Shown: piece after piece, positions 22,609-33,350 of the stretch
Position numbering within the stretch: the first letter of the stretch is position 1
How the letters are laid out: each line of letters starts with the position of its first letter
Assembly: GCF_013373865.1 (NCBI RefSeq)
Contig: NC_050473.1
Span: 17,957,597 to 18,021,596, forward strand
Origin: Monomorium pharaonis
Lineage: Eukaryota > Arthropoda > Insecta > Hymenoptera > Formicidae
Reading direction: 5' to 3'
Length of the DNA: 64,000 nt
Notes under the pieces: model-generated
What the model was told of the DNA's origin: nothing
Database searches by the model: none
What the model saw: only the letters and a program-made list of their open reading frames with translations
Translations under genes and position numbers: made by a program

Positions 22609-25600
22609 AGAAGGGAGAAGAGGACGGAGATAGAGTGCCACCGGGTAGACGTGTGACCGGTACTTTTCCGTGACGGCTCCGATAGAGCGCCGGAGGAGAA
22701 CCGGCGCGGCGACGCGTCTCTCCATCCTCGCGCGGAGAGATCGCGCGAGCAAGACGGGTAGAACGACGAGGGGGAAAACGTACGCACGCGCGCGCGCGCG
22801 CGTTTGTATCTCGATCTCTTTCTCTCTCTTTCCTTCTTTCCGTAACCGCACCACGCACGTAGGCGGCTTAGTCACACACGATCAGGGCCGTGCGATTTAT
22901 TCGGAGCGACGCACCTCTCGCGCCGTTACGCCGAAACGGCATTCCCGCCACTTCCCGGTAAACGAGCCTGTTTCCGGATGTTCAATTTGGCGCCGAGGAC
23001 GCGCGCCGCTGAAAGATCGGAAAAATCTCGTCCCGGTGTAGAAAGAGATCGCCGCACCAGAGCTGATACACATAGAAAAGTGTTTATTTCCAATGCCAAC
23101 ACGAGCGATTGCTCAATTTACTTTTTGCCTTATAATAAGTAACGGTTATCTCCGGATGAAGAATATTTGCTTGATAGCAGCCTTGAAATACACTTATCGT
23201 GAATTTTAGAAAAACTCATTATCATACACTTGAAAGAAGAATTTATACTTTACTCGAAGAATACTATAAAACTGAATTGAAGAAGGTCAAGACAGTAAAT
23301 AAATTAAATTATTTTAACTTGATATTCTTAAATAAATTAAATAAACTTTTTACTTGTGATAGATTTGCGATATATAAATTTATAAATTATTTAAAATACG
23401 CGATACTTATTTAATTCAAGCACACATTTTCCTGTATGTGTACGCAGAAGTTTATTTCAAGTAAATCTCGTTTCAAATAAATAACGAGTATATTTTAAAG
23501 CTATTTATCAAAGAGCTGTTTTTTGCAAAGATAACCAATACTTAAAAGAAGAAAATTAAAAAATGAAAAACTTAGTACGGGAATGAATTTTTGTGTGCAC
23601 GATCTCTCCGTATCAATAGCTAAGACGATCACCTTTTGCGAATCTTATGTTCGACGTATCGATTTTTTGAGATCATTCTTCTAGAATTAGCTGTTTAGAA
23701 TTTTAAATGGAACATTTTTCCAATCTTCATTTCTCGATTCATCTCTTGTAAACCACGCGTGTTACTTTGCGATCTCGAGGCTCAAATAGAAGATACTTTC
23801 CTCTATTGGCCACGATTGATAGATACTTCAGTTAGCTCTCTCGCCGTACCGTTCACTTTATTCGATAGCGTATCTTCCGGAGGGGGGAAAAAAAGCAATA
23901 ATCTAATCGGACGTTCCCGTCAGGTGCATCATTGAGTGCTGCTAACCCTATACTCCACAACTGCAGAACGTATTTGTACAGCTATATGCGTTCAGCAAAA
24001 TTGAAAAGATTAACAACGCCGCAAACAGATGCGGACACGCGCGTCGTTATCGGAATAAAAATTTTTTTACGTACGGTAACCAGCGGTTACGCGATTATGA
24101 CCGGTAGATAAAGGAAATGGGAAAATGTGTGTATTTACGACGTTTACGCGGCCGCTAAAATAAAATTTTATTATTTTCGATGACTCACGGTTGAAACGCA
24201 GCACGAGCCTAGGCAATGATTCAAATAGACATCTCGTACGCGCGTTCTTTCCTCGTCAAGCTTCACGGCAATGAGGAGCGCGTCTCTCCGCGATCACGTG
24301 AAAGATTGGAATCTTTATACTCCGAAACGAAAACCGCTGCAGACGTCGAGCGCGTCTCGTCTAATCTTATCGCTCGCCGAGTTTCACCCCTTTAGCCCTC
24401 CCCTTTATCTCGCGAGCGTGTAAACATTGTTGAGCTTCTAATACCGAGAATTATCTCGTGTTATATGTGCGAGATATCTTTTAGTTTATTTAAAAAATTT
24501 AAAAAAAAAACGGGAAACACTCGAATTCACGCTAGGAAATAAAAAAACGCAGCCCCTCGTCTCTAACTTTTCCAACGAATTTCATGTTTCCCTGGACCTT
24601 GGACGCGGCAATCTGGCTTCCAGCCGGCGAATTTTCTCGCACGTCCCTGGACAGTGCGTATCGCCGGTCGGCGTGTAGCGGCCTTGTTTCGAAAGTACAG
24701 CCCCTCCATGGGCACACGTCGTCGTCGTTGATACGTATTTATGCCTGTCTCGCGCTCTCCGCATCGCCATAACGTGTACGTGAAACTCGTCCCGATGACG
24801 TAGGACGGGAGAGCGAAGTGCCTATCTTGCGCGCGATCGATCGTATTGCCGCTCGCACAAGCAATACGTAGCGAGTACGAGATGATGGTTGCGAAACCCC
24901 ACGGCTCGTCGAGGTGCCGTGCTGTCGTCCACCTCTCGTCGCTGCTGCTGCTGCAACAGCAGCAGCAGCAGCCTGAAGCTCACTCTCATTTTTCATTTTT
25001 TCCTCCTCCCTTTTTTTAGAAATCTACGTCTAATTAATAGAGATAATTCACTTTCCTCTTTTCAGAGGACAGGAAAAAATGTCGAGGGAAAGAGAGAGCG
25101 AGGTGATCAGAGCGAGTTTCATATTGCATTCCTTAATATAAATAGCAACTCGATGACAGAATAATGCATATACCGACGCGGTACAAAGTGAGTAAATTGA
25201 TCGATTGAGAGATCGACGATTTTTTGGTCGTTGAATGGGATTCTCGGTCAGTATATTTATGTTAGATTCAGCGTGACGTGCCACTGGAGCGAGTTCGATA
25301 AAATTCCAGTTAACTTAATCGATGATTAATTCATCCGGCAAAACTGTTTATAACCCATGATGTTTTTGTAGAATTCGTTACCCCTAATCTATAAAATCCT
25401 TATCACCAAATAACAAAAGATTAACGACTTAATCCGCGATAATAAAATACATATTGTTGGGTATAATTAATAAAATTGCTGGTTAAACTAATCGGAATTT
25501 GGCCTGAGTCATCGCAGTTAATATCTTTAGAACGTTTGCATATATTTTCTCTCTCTTGCACTTAGTAGCGGCGAATTCCTTACTTTTGTGTCATATCGAA

Positions 25601-28600
25601 TTTATCGGTTTATCGAATTCATTGTTTCACGCGCGATTATAAATCTATCCATTTTGTTATGAATAGGATATTCATTCAAATTTTGTAAAAAAAAATTCCC
25701 TGAGAATTCGTTGGAAATATTAATTAAAATTCTAGATAAAAGAAGAGAATTTTTTAATGCTTTGAAGTGAATTTATTTTATTTTTCTCTTAATTATTAGT
25801 TACTCTCCTTCTCTCTATCTTTCTCTCTCGAGCTTTGAATATTAAAGTTGGGGAAAGAATATGAACTAAATATAATCTGTCCGCAAAACACGCGCATTTA
25901 CCGGAAGTACAAAATTCGAAAAGTGATCGAGATGATGTACGTAGATAGGTATATTTACTTATTGTTAACCGATTTTGCATGCATCCAGAAAAAAAATGAT
26001 TAAAGAAACAATTTTATCAGGAAAAAAAAAAGAGATAGAATTTGAAAGCCGAGTTCGTCAAAAGTTTCCCCCGTGTACCGAATGAGACCACGATTTTCAA
26101 GGCTAAAAAAATGAATCCCTTGAAAATTCGGAACCTCGATAACGCGAAGAAATTGTTCTAGCGAAAGGACACTGGGATAAATTCCGACAGTATTCGGATA
26201 CTGGAATCACGATCGGGAGCGCGGATCTGTCGCCTCCGGCTCCGATCTGTTCGATCCGTTCGACGGGAGAAGGAGAGCGCCATGAATACGAGAACAAAGT
26301 CTTCTCTTATGCCCTTCGCCTCCCGAGGACGTCTCGCGTACTCGGCGCTGCTCCTCGTCGCGCACGTACGGCGAACGTGAGAGCTTCTGGCCGGTCGTCA
26401 AACAACAAGCCGGAGTCTTTTCGCCGCATGATTGATCGCGATTGACGTCGCCGTCGTACCGCCGGAAACCGCCTGACGTAACGTATACGTGCTCAACACA
26501 TTCGCGAAACGAGATAGACGCTCTTCCCGCGTGCGGCGGCGACGCGACAGCCGGCTGATCACGTTCGGTTTGATTCCGAGCGTTTCGTGCCGGTAAACGT
26601 CACAACGTTGGGACCCCGAGAATCCGATTCTTCCGTTTAGCACCGCTCCGATCTATTATCGTTATTATTATTGTACGCTATTGAGACTTGTACGAGAAGG
26701 AGTTGTGCCGCTATTACGAAGGAAGATTCGAGTACTCGCGAGTTTTTAATGAGAAAGTCGATCCGTAGTACGTTGTAGAAATAGTGCTCACTGATACAAT
26801 ATTGCACGGATAATAAAGTACATCAGTGCTCCCGAAATGCATAAAATATATACGAAGAGACGTAAATTCGGGGTTTTAATAAATTCACGTTAAATTAGTT
26901 TCTCTTGTAAAAAAAAAATAGACGAATAAAATTTGCGCTGGTAATAATGTAGAAGTTTGAGAATTTGTGGAACAAATATAACAGAACGTGCAGAGCGGCG
27001 AAGGATTAAATGGCCGAGGAAGACTTGTGGAATTATAGCCACGTCCATTTGCGAGATTCAGTTTCCATTAAGGAAAACGGTACTGTCGACGCGTGAAAGA
27101 GAAAGAGAGAGAGAGAGAGAGAAAGAGGATCCTTGCGTTGTAAACGGCAAACTCCGGAATGATGAATGACAGTCCAGAGTAACGCGCGTAGATACAAACT
27201 CGAGAAACAGTTGATCTCGAGATTAGAGATAATTTATAACGTCATTCACCAGAGAAATGAAATCTCGACGATAATGGAACGGCTGCAATTGCTGCAACTG
27301 ATTTAATCACAACGGATGAGGGAAATATTTGTTTTCAATTGTAAAATATTTAGATTGTGTATAATTGCATTAAATCGATATTATATTTAATTATAAAACT
27401 CACAGAGAGCATTTTTACACGCGCATCTTTATTTTAATTGCGCGCGCGAGGCTGAATATTTCTCATATTTTCAGCGTTAAAAATCGCACTCGTTGAAAAT
27501 TGTATACTTCAGTCCTTGTGTCGGAGATACGCGATATTCGTATTCACGGATGAAATTGTTCTCTCAACGTATAAATCAGCGATACGTCGTCGAGCAAATC
27601 TAGCAGGCATTTAGTTGCGAAAGATCAATAATCGATGGCCGAATCGAACAACACAAGCGGAATTTCTCCGGATCTCTTTCTCAAAGGCTCTCTCTCTCTC
27701 TCTCTCCCTCCTTCCCTCTCTCTCATCTCCGTGTTTATTTCCAGACCTCAATCTTTGCCAGCGGTAATCTATTTTTATCGAAACTCGCGTATACGTAAAA
27801 CGTGGACGCTGTCTTTCGAACGGAAGCAGTAACCTCAAGAAATAAAAAAAGCTCGGCAGGAAAAACAAGCAAATGCCGCTTCAACGATGAACTCTTTTTT
27901 TTCTCCATCTCCTTCGGTTACCTCGTTACAATAGCATTTTCACGACGCGGCAACACGATGTAACCGCATCCCGGTGCATCACGGGTAACCGCCAATATTC
28001 CCCGAAAGATGCGGCAATGAAACTTCCCACAGCACAAAAAGACATAACACGGAGTTGAGATTTCAATTAAAGTTCTTCCAAGCGAATCCTACTGTTGACG
28101 AAAAGTTTGCGGCGAGAAAAGTTCGCGACGACGTAGAAATTGTCGTGTGATTTGGGCTCTAAAAATTTTCTCAGAAGTAGATGTTCGCGATACGACGGTA
28201 AAGTAAACAAACATTTCCGACACATTTCTCCGACGATCGCTGCAATTAGAACGCGATATATTTCCTAAGTCTATTATGCCAGGCAATTCCAAATATTTTA
28301 ATAAGACGTACACACGCAGTACGTTGTTAAATAACAGAGCGATAACGCGGTTCGTGATCGCCGATTATCTTACCCGGTCGCGCTTATCGGGTGAGATAAC
28401 GCGACTGATACCAGACGGCGCGACAATATGTTATATGTTCAGCTGTTTTCGCGTGGCTTTCTCCATCACGTCATTGCACCGGGTGTCCCGAAAACATCGC
28501 GCGCGCGCGTTTCAGTCTCCGCCAGATTATCGTCCCCCGAGATTTGTCACCTTCACGGACAGTAACAGCGATATTTTGTCAGCTGATTTCCTCCTCGATT

Positions 28601-28868
28601 TCAAAACACAACAATCCTTAGCGTAGAAGCGAGAAAATTTATAAATTAAATTTTACAATCGAGATATCAAATTGGAGGATAAAGAGCATTGAATTAAATC
28701 TTCAAATTGAAATCTACGAAAAATGTTAACAGAAGCGAAGTGACGTCGGTCAGATAATTTTCATTTCAACAATCTGGATTAACCCATACCGCGTGGAAGC
28801 TCGTTCCGCCAATTTAGAGTGTCGAAATAATGGTCGGCGAGCAACAAGGTCACAGCGTGCCGCCCGCG

Positions 28869-28916
<48 letters not shown>

Positions 28917-29878
28917 CGCTCAGTTAGGTTATCTTAGGTAAGGTTAGGGTAGGGTTACGCGACGACGACGACGTCGGCGTCATCGCGTTGTCGCTGCCGC
29001 CGCATCGTCAATGAGCCACGTCGTATCTCTCCGTCGCCGCGGCGAAAAGCGAGCGAGCGAGAGAAAAGGGGGGCACGCTACAGTTATCCCGACGAAGAAA
29101 TGTCGCGACGACACGCCGCGGTAAACCCGAGGAGACAACCGGTTTCGTCGCTGCGACGCGACGCGTAGAAAGAGAAAGAGAGAGAAAGAGAGAGATGCGT
29201 ATGTAGCAGAGCTGCACGATGCGCGCGCGCGATTTCCGGTCGAAAAATTTTCTGAACTCGTGTCGGAGCCAACGACGTAACGTTCGTCGTCTCCCTTCGT
29301 TGGCGCTCCCTCGATTAAAAGGCCAAAGCACGGAGCGACTATCGCGTCGTGACGTAGGAGAGAAAGAGAGAGAGAGAGAGAGAGAGGAAGTTGTTACTCC
29401 GCGGTGGCGAGCGTGGCCCAGAGACAGAGACTTTATCATCGCCTTCGCAAAGTAACGATCCAGCGAGAAATAATAATGAATTCGACATCAATTCGACGTC
29501 GAATGGATATCGAAATGATGATTTCGATGTCGAATCGATGTACTATTTCTCACTAGGGAGAGAGGATCCGACCAACTCGCTCGCTCGCTCGTTTTCTTAT
29601 CCGCGACGTAAAAGCGTAATAAAAAAGAAACAAAAACGTGAGAAGCGACGTAGCGCTGGAAAAATTCGCGGGACTCGCACGTTATTGAGCGACCGGCAGC
29701 GGCGCGCAACAACGGTCTCATTCATCGGGGATATAAATACGGCGCGAGACTGCGTGACGTCATCTGATTGAACACGTCACGACACGGCAACTGAACCGCT
29801 GTGTATCTTTTGGTCGTCCCATCACGTGCTCGACGTATACGTCTCTTTTGTACGCGTTTGGACGCCGATCGAAGGCAA

Positions 29879-29914
<36 letters not shown>

Positions 29915-32049
29915 CGGAGCGAGGACGCGCCGGAGGACGTTGCTTCCTTTTAACGCCAATCTACAAATACGCGCGTGCGTGTGTGTACGTGTGCATTGCC
30001 TCCTCGTTCGAGCCAGATGGCCACGAACAAATGGCCGTGCGCGCAGTACACACAGCCCTCTCCTCCTCTTCAACTATTTATAGTAGGGACCGATAAAAAC
30101 GCCAGAACACCGCCCGCTAAAAAAATTATGTCGAGCTACCGAGTGCGGCGCGGTAAACAAAGGCCCGGGGCACTTTTTGTCTAGTCTCTCTCTCTCTCTC
30201 TCTCTCCCTCCTCCGGGGATTTTATTCTTATATGGAACCGATTACGGTTACTGACACACTGGCCTCCGTTTCGAGAAACATGTGTGTATACCGCGGCACA
30301 GATATTACATTTAACACAAAGAAGAAGGGAGGATTCCAGGGGGAGAAAAAATAATCAGACGCCTTCGGCGAAAGTCTGCTTAGCCGAGATTGATTTTTAT
30401 GCGGCGATCAAGTATAAAAATATTTCGTTTTACATAACGAAGGAAAAGGTACTCAGTCGCTTCCGCGGAATACGTGTAAACGAAGAAAAATATTCACTTG
30501 TATCAATGGTGCAGTTTTGTTCGGTACAGTGCATGGTACACGTACAAACGGGTAGTTTGTTTATTTATCCGTGAGCTCGCAGAAACGACTAAATTTTTCA
30601 TTGCGTGAAGCAAAAAATATTTGTTCGGTGCCCAAAAAAAAACTACGAGAAATTACGATCGCGCTCGGAACAATGACAGCCTCGACGAAACGTGCAATTC
30701 ACATTTGTGTCAGGCGTTCCCCGCTAATCGCGCTAAATTGGAGCATCGGTTATCGAAGGTGCGTGGTCATCCTTCGAGAAACTTGGCTCGTTAGCTACGT
30801 CGGCTACGCGACGTCGGACCCTACGCGTCATGAATGGAAAGGTCAATGAATGAATAACGTACGTCGCATCCGCGAAATCGAATCGCACCACCGAGAATCG
30901 ATTTCCGCGAAGAAAGAGAGTCACACAGAGATCCGCTCGTAAACGCCCGCATAAATTGGTACAAAGAGCTGCCATGCGTGCCTCTGGCAGTTTATCTCAT
31001 CTCTCCGTTTACGCGCAATGTAAACATAGTTTTCGAAATGTACTTCACGAGAGATAGAGAGAGAAAGAGCGCAAACGAAGCCCCGTCGTCTCGTGATAAC
31101 AACGCGTCGCAATTTCGCCTCGTTCCCAGAGAGCGTAGAATAACAGCAGCAGCAGCAGCAGCAGCAGCAGGCGGCGGCGCCAGCCGATCGATCGAGCGAC
31201 CCAAAAACGGAGGGAAAACTCACCGTTGGCCTTGAAGGTGGTCGCTGTGTCGAAGCTGGGCGCTCTCACCGGATGCTTCTCCTTGTTCCGGTCCTGGACG
31301 TAGCTGACGGCGAGGCTGACGGCGGGCAGGGAGTCGCCGCGGGTGAGCGGCGGCCTCGCGACCGCCGGGTGCTGCTGCTCCTCGAGGGAGAGCCGCTTCT
31401 CGGCCGCGTGATCGTCCTCCTCGATCGCCGAGATGCCGCGCTTCAGCTGGGTGATGCCGCGATTGTGGAGGGTCATCTGGTGGGCGGCGACCGCGGCGAG
31501 GTGCGCGTTCGACAGGCGGGGCGGATTGCTCCTGGCGATGCTGTTGGCGATCTCGTGGCCGTCGTCGCCGCCGCCACCGCCGCCGCCGCCTCCGCCCCCG
31601 CCGCCCCCGCCCCCGCCGTGCTGACGGCTGACCTGCTGCTGCCGGGCGGCGGCCGCGGCCGCCGCCGCCGCCGTCCCCGACGTGAACTCGGTGATGGAGT
31701 TACGGTGGTGCAGCTGCGAGTACCCGGCGGCGATGTTGTGGTGGCGCGTGTGCCCGGCCTGGGGCGCGTTCTGAATCGGCAGGACGTCGAGATTCGTCCC
31801 GCCGTTGTGCTCGTTGTGACCGCCACCCGCGCTCGTGCGGTACCCCGCGCTCTTCGACGCGGACGGCCGGGCGTCCTGGAAGCCGTGGGCCTTCTTCAGC
31901 TGCTTGGCCGACTCGAGGACGAGGTCGATACGGTCGGCGCCCTCGTAGTTGACGCAACCGCGGCACACCGGCTCCGAGAAGTCCATTATCATCGCCCACG
32001 GCATCCTGGGCAGGTCGCACAGATAGCACTGCGTCCGTTTGCCCATCAT
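17347..32049 (-). CDS. pits: IRF2BP-family transcriptional co-regulator (insect orthologue, pits)
   Basis: Coding exons in transcript order are 32049-31224, 18598-18447, 18245-18059, 17841-17597 and 17487-17347, giving 516 residues. All junctions are GT/AG and the phases agree (1, 0, 1, 0). The N-terminus (residues 8-56) has the IRF2BP zinc finger with Cys8, Cys11, Cys29 and Cys32 around DLPRMPWAMI and CRGCVNYEGADRI. The C-terminus (residues 430-479) has the family RING-type finger with Cys430, Cys433, Cys445, His451, Cys454, Cys457, Cys473 and Cys479, followed by VPWAFMQGEIATIL and the terminal KVKKERE. Residues 333-343 (SPMAALMSVAD) match the conserved linker motif. Poly-Ala (127-135) and poly-Gly (about 145-161) runs separate them. 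In vertebrates the family acts in the nucleus as co-repressors or co-activators, and E3 ligase activity has been proposed. The fly orthologue pits was named for interaction with Ttk69 and Sin3A. ATG 32049 is the first in-frame ATG after an in-frame TGA at 32158-32160. Identification is very secure; one insect gene corresponds to three vertebrate paralogues. Confidence 0.95.
17597..17841 (-). CDS. pits: pits exon 4 (first part of RING finger)
   Basis: Acceptor gattacag, 245 bp, donor GAG|gtgaat in phase 0. It contains the first six zinc ligands (Cys430 to Cys457) in CTLCQERLEDTHFVQCPSVP and HKFCFPC. Confidence 0.93.
18059..18245 (-). CDS. pits: pits exon 3
   Basis: Acceptor cttcag, 187 bp, donor TCAA|gtaatt in phase 1. 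It carries the conserved SPMAALMSVADNL motif and a Ser/Thr/Pro-rich linker. Confidence 0.88.
18447..18598 (-). CDS. pits: pits exon 2
   Basis: Acceptor ttttcag, 152 bp, ends CAG|gtacgc in phase 0. It encodes a Pro-rich linker (TSPPPPPPPSQE), about residues 276-326. Confidence 0.85.
19491..19544. repeat. AT dinucleotide microsatellite
   Basis: An uninterrupted run of 27 AT units inside the pits first intron. Confidence 0.95.
21431..21470. repeat. GA microsatellite
   Basis: GA run with small interruptions in the pits first intron. Confidence 0.9.
22561..22603. repeat. GA microsatellite
   Basis: AG run of about 18 units in the pits first intron. Confidence 0.9.
24941..24972. repeat. CTG/CAG inverted triplet repeat
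   Basis: Four CTG units, a CAA, then CAG units: a perfect hairpin with 13-bp arms and a 3-base loop. Confidence 0.85.
28873..28913. repeat. GA microsatellite
   Basis: About 20 GA units immediately before a TTAGG-like stretch. Confidence 0.9.
28923..28957. repeat. Degenerate TTAGG-like stretch
   Basis: Several irregularly spaced TTAGG or TTAGGG units in 35 bp, resembling the insect telomere repeat but not an array. It could be an interstitial remnant or chance. Confidence 0.4.
31144..31170. repeat. Nine-unit CAG (transcript CTG) repeat in pits intron
   Basis: An uninterrupted triplet run 53 nt inside the first pits intron, CTG on the transcribed-sense strand. If the donor were skipped it would be translated as a Leu run. 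Confidence 0.95.
31224..32049 (-). CDS. pits: pits exon 1 (zinc finger, poly-Ala, poly-Gly)
   Basis: Encodes residues 1-275 and ends AAC G|gtgagt in phase 1. Two adjacent ATG codons (32049 and 32046) can start it. Plus-strand open frames across this exon are antisense artefacts of its GC-rich composition. Confidence 0.93.
31564..31618 (-). repeat. pits: Poly-Gly coding repeat in pits exon 1
   Basis: Mixed GGC, GGG, GGA and GGT codons give about 17 Gly in a row. Mixed codons suggest selection or age rather than a fresh triplet expansion. Confidence 0.9.
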
Positions 32050-33350
32050 CTTGCTGCCGGCGAGGAGGAACGTGGTGTCGGCGCGCGGGGGACTCGAGAA
32101 CGATAAATGACGCGGCACGAGGACGCGTGGGGGGTAGGGGGGTGGGGGACGAATGATTCAAGCGTCCACTGTGACTCGTTGACTTATCACTACTTATCAC
32201 ATCCACTGTTTGTCTCACGCGCGCGCGCGCGCACGCACGCACACACAGCACACGTATACCTATATATATATATCTCTCTCTTATCTATCGTCGCGTTATC
32301 TCCGCGCGCGTCCAAATCGTCCCGCTTTGTCTACCACCTATATATCTCTTTTCTCTCTCACTCCGCGCGAAACGAGACCCGACGAGATTTCCGACCGCAC
32401 CACTCGTCCGCGAAGAAGTTAGTTACCGCCGCTCGAAATAACGTCGACGATGACGACGACGACAATAACGTCAACCTGCACCGCCGGTCTCGCGCGCAGC
32501 ACTCCGTCGCCGCGGCTCGCGAGCACATGAGCCGCTAGAGGAAGCGAAAACGACGCGACGTAGCGACGCCCGAACGACGCCCCGCCGCTCCTCACCTCAC
32601 TCAACTCAACCTCTCGCCGCGCCTATCGCGTAGACGAACGAGAAAGAGAGAGAAAGAGAGAGAGAGAGCTCACGATGGATCCGCGATGGCGCCGACAAAA
32701 CAACGACGAGCGATGGCGGGAATCCGCGCGCGGAGCGGCGTCACTCCGCTCCGAAAACGAGGCTCCGGGACGCTCCGTGTTACTCCCGCACTTGTCTCGC
32801 ACGAAAAACCCCCGGGAAAGGAATCCAAGCTTTACACACCGCGTTCTCGCGTAATATTTTCTTTTTCTCTCCCTTCGATCACCCTTCACCCTCCTTCCTT
32901 CCTTCCTTCTTTCCTCCCACGGAGAGACGCGAAATTACAAACGCGGATATCGGGCGCGACGACGAGACGTGCGCTCGTCCGTCTGGCTGTCGTACGAAGA
33001 GACGAACGCTCGAGAATGCGGCGGTAGAGCCGAGCCGAGCTAGACCGTCGTGCGTCCCCTCCCCTCTCCCCCCCCCTCCCTCCCGACCCGTTGCTCGCGT
33101 TTGTTCGGCCACGTTCGGCGCCGCTCGCCCCCCCTCTCCCCCCGCCGTCACGCTCGCCTTCCCTCCTCCTCTCGACCCTCTGCCCCCCCGCTCGCCAAGA
33201 GCCATTGCCAAGCCGTTCCCTCCGAACTCGCCCCGCGGCACCCTCGGCCCTAAAAAACAGCTACGACGACGCGACTACGACGACGACGGCGACGACGCGC
33301 TCCGCCAATCGGACGTTGTGGCGTCATGGTACATGACGTCATAATCGCGA
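32050..33350 (-). promoter_or_regulatory. pits: CpG-rich 5' flank and likely promoter region of pits
   Basis: Very CpG-rich sequence directly upstream of the pits start codon, with poly-pyrimidine tracts, a GC/CA run near 32219-32248, a GA run near 32641-32668 and a perfect TGACGTCA at 33334-33341. The transcription start cannot be placed from sequence alone. Confidence 0.4.

Larger units (their letters stand above)
18599..31223 (-). other. pits: 12.6-kb first intron of pits
   Basis: Bounded by gtgagt and ttttcag. It contains many microsatellites, including a CTG run 53 nt from the donor, and CpG-rich patches; no supported gene on either strand. Its size would accommodate enhancers or alternative first exons, but none is demonstrable here. 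Confidence 0.8.

Noticed and set aside
28476..28496. CCGGGTGTCC motif, also near 45132 and 63586
   Set aside because: Possible mobile-element end sequence, but the copies share only about 10 bp and no inverse partner was found.
31273..32106. 277-codon plus-strand frame opposite pits exon 1
   Set aside because: Antisense to the well-identified IRF2BP zinc-finger exon; open only because of GC-rich codons.
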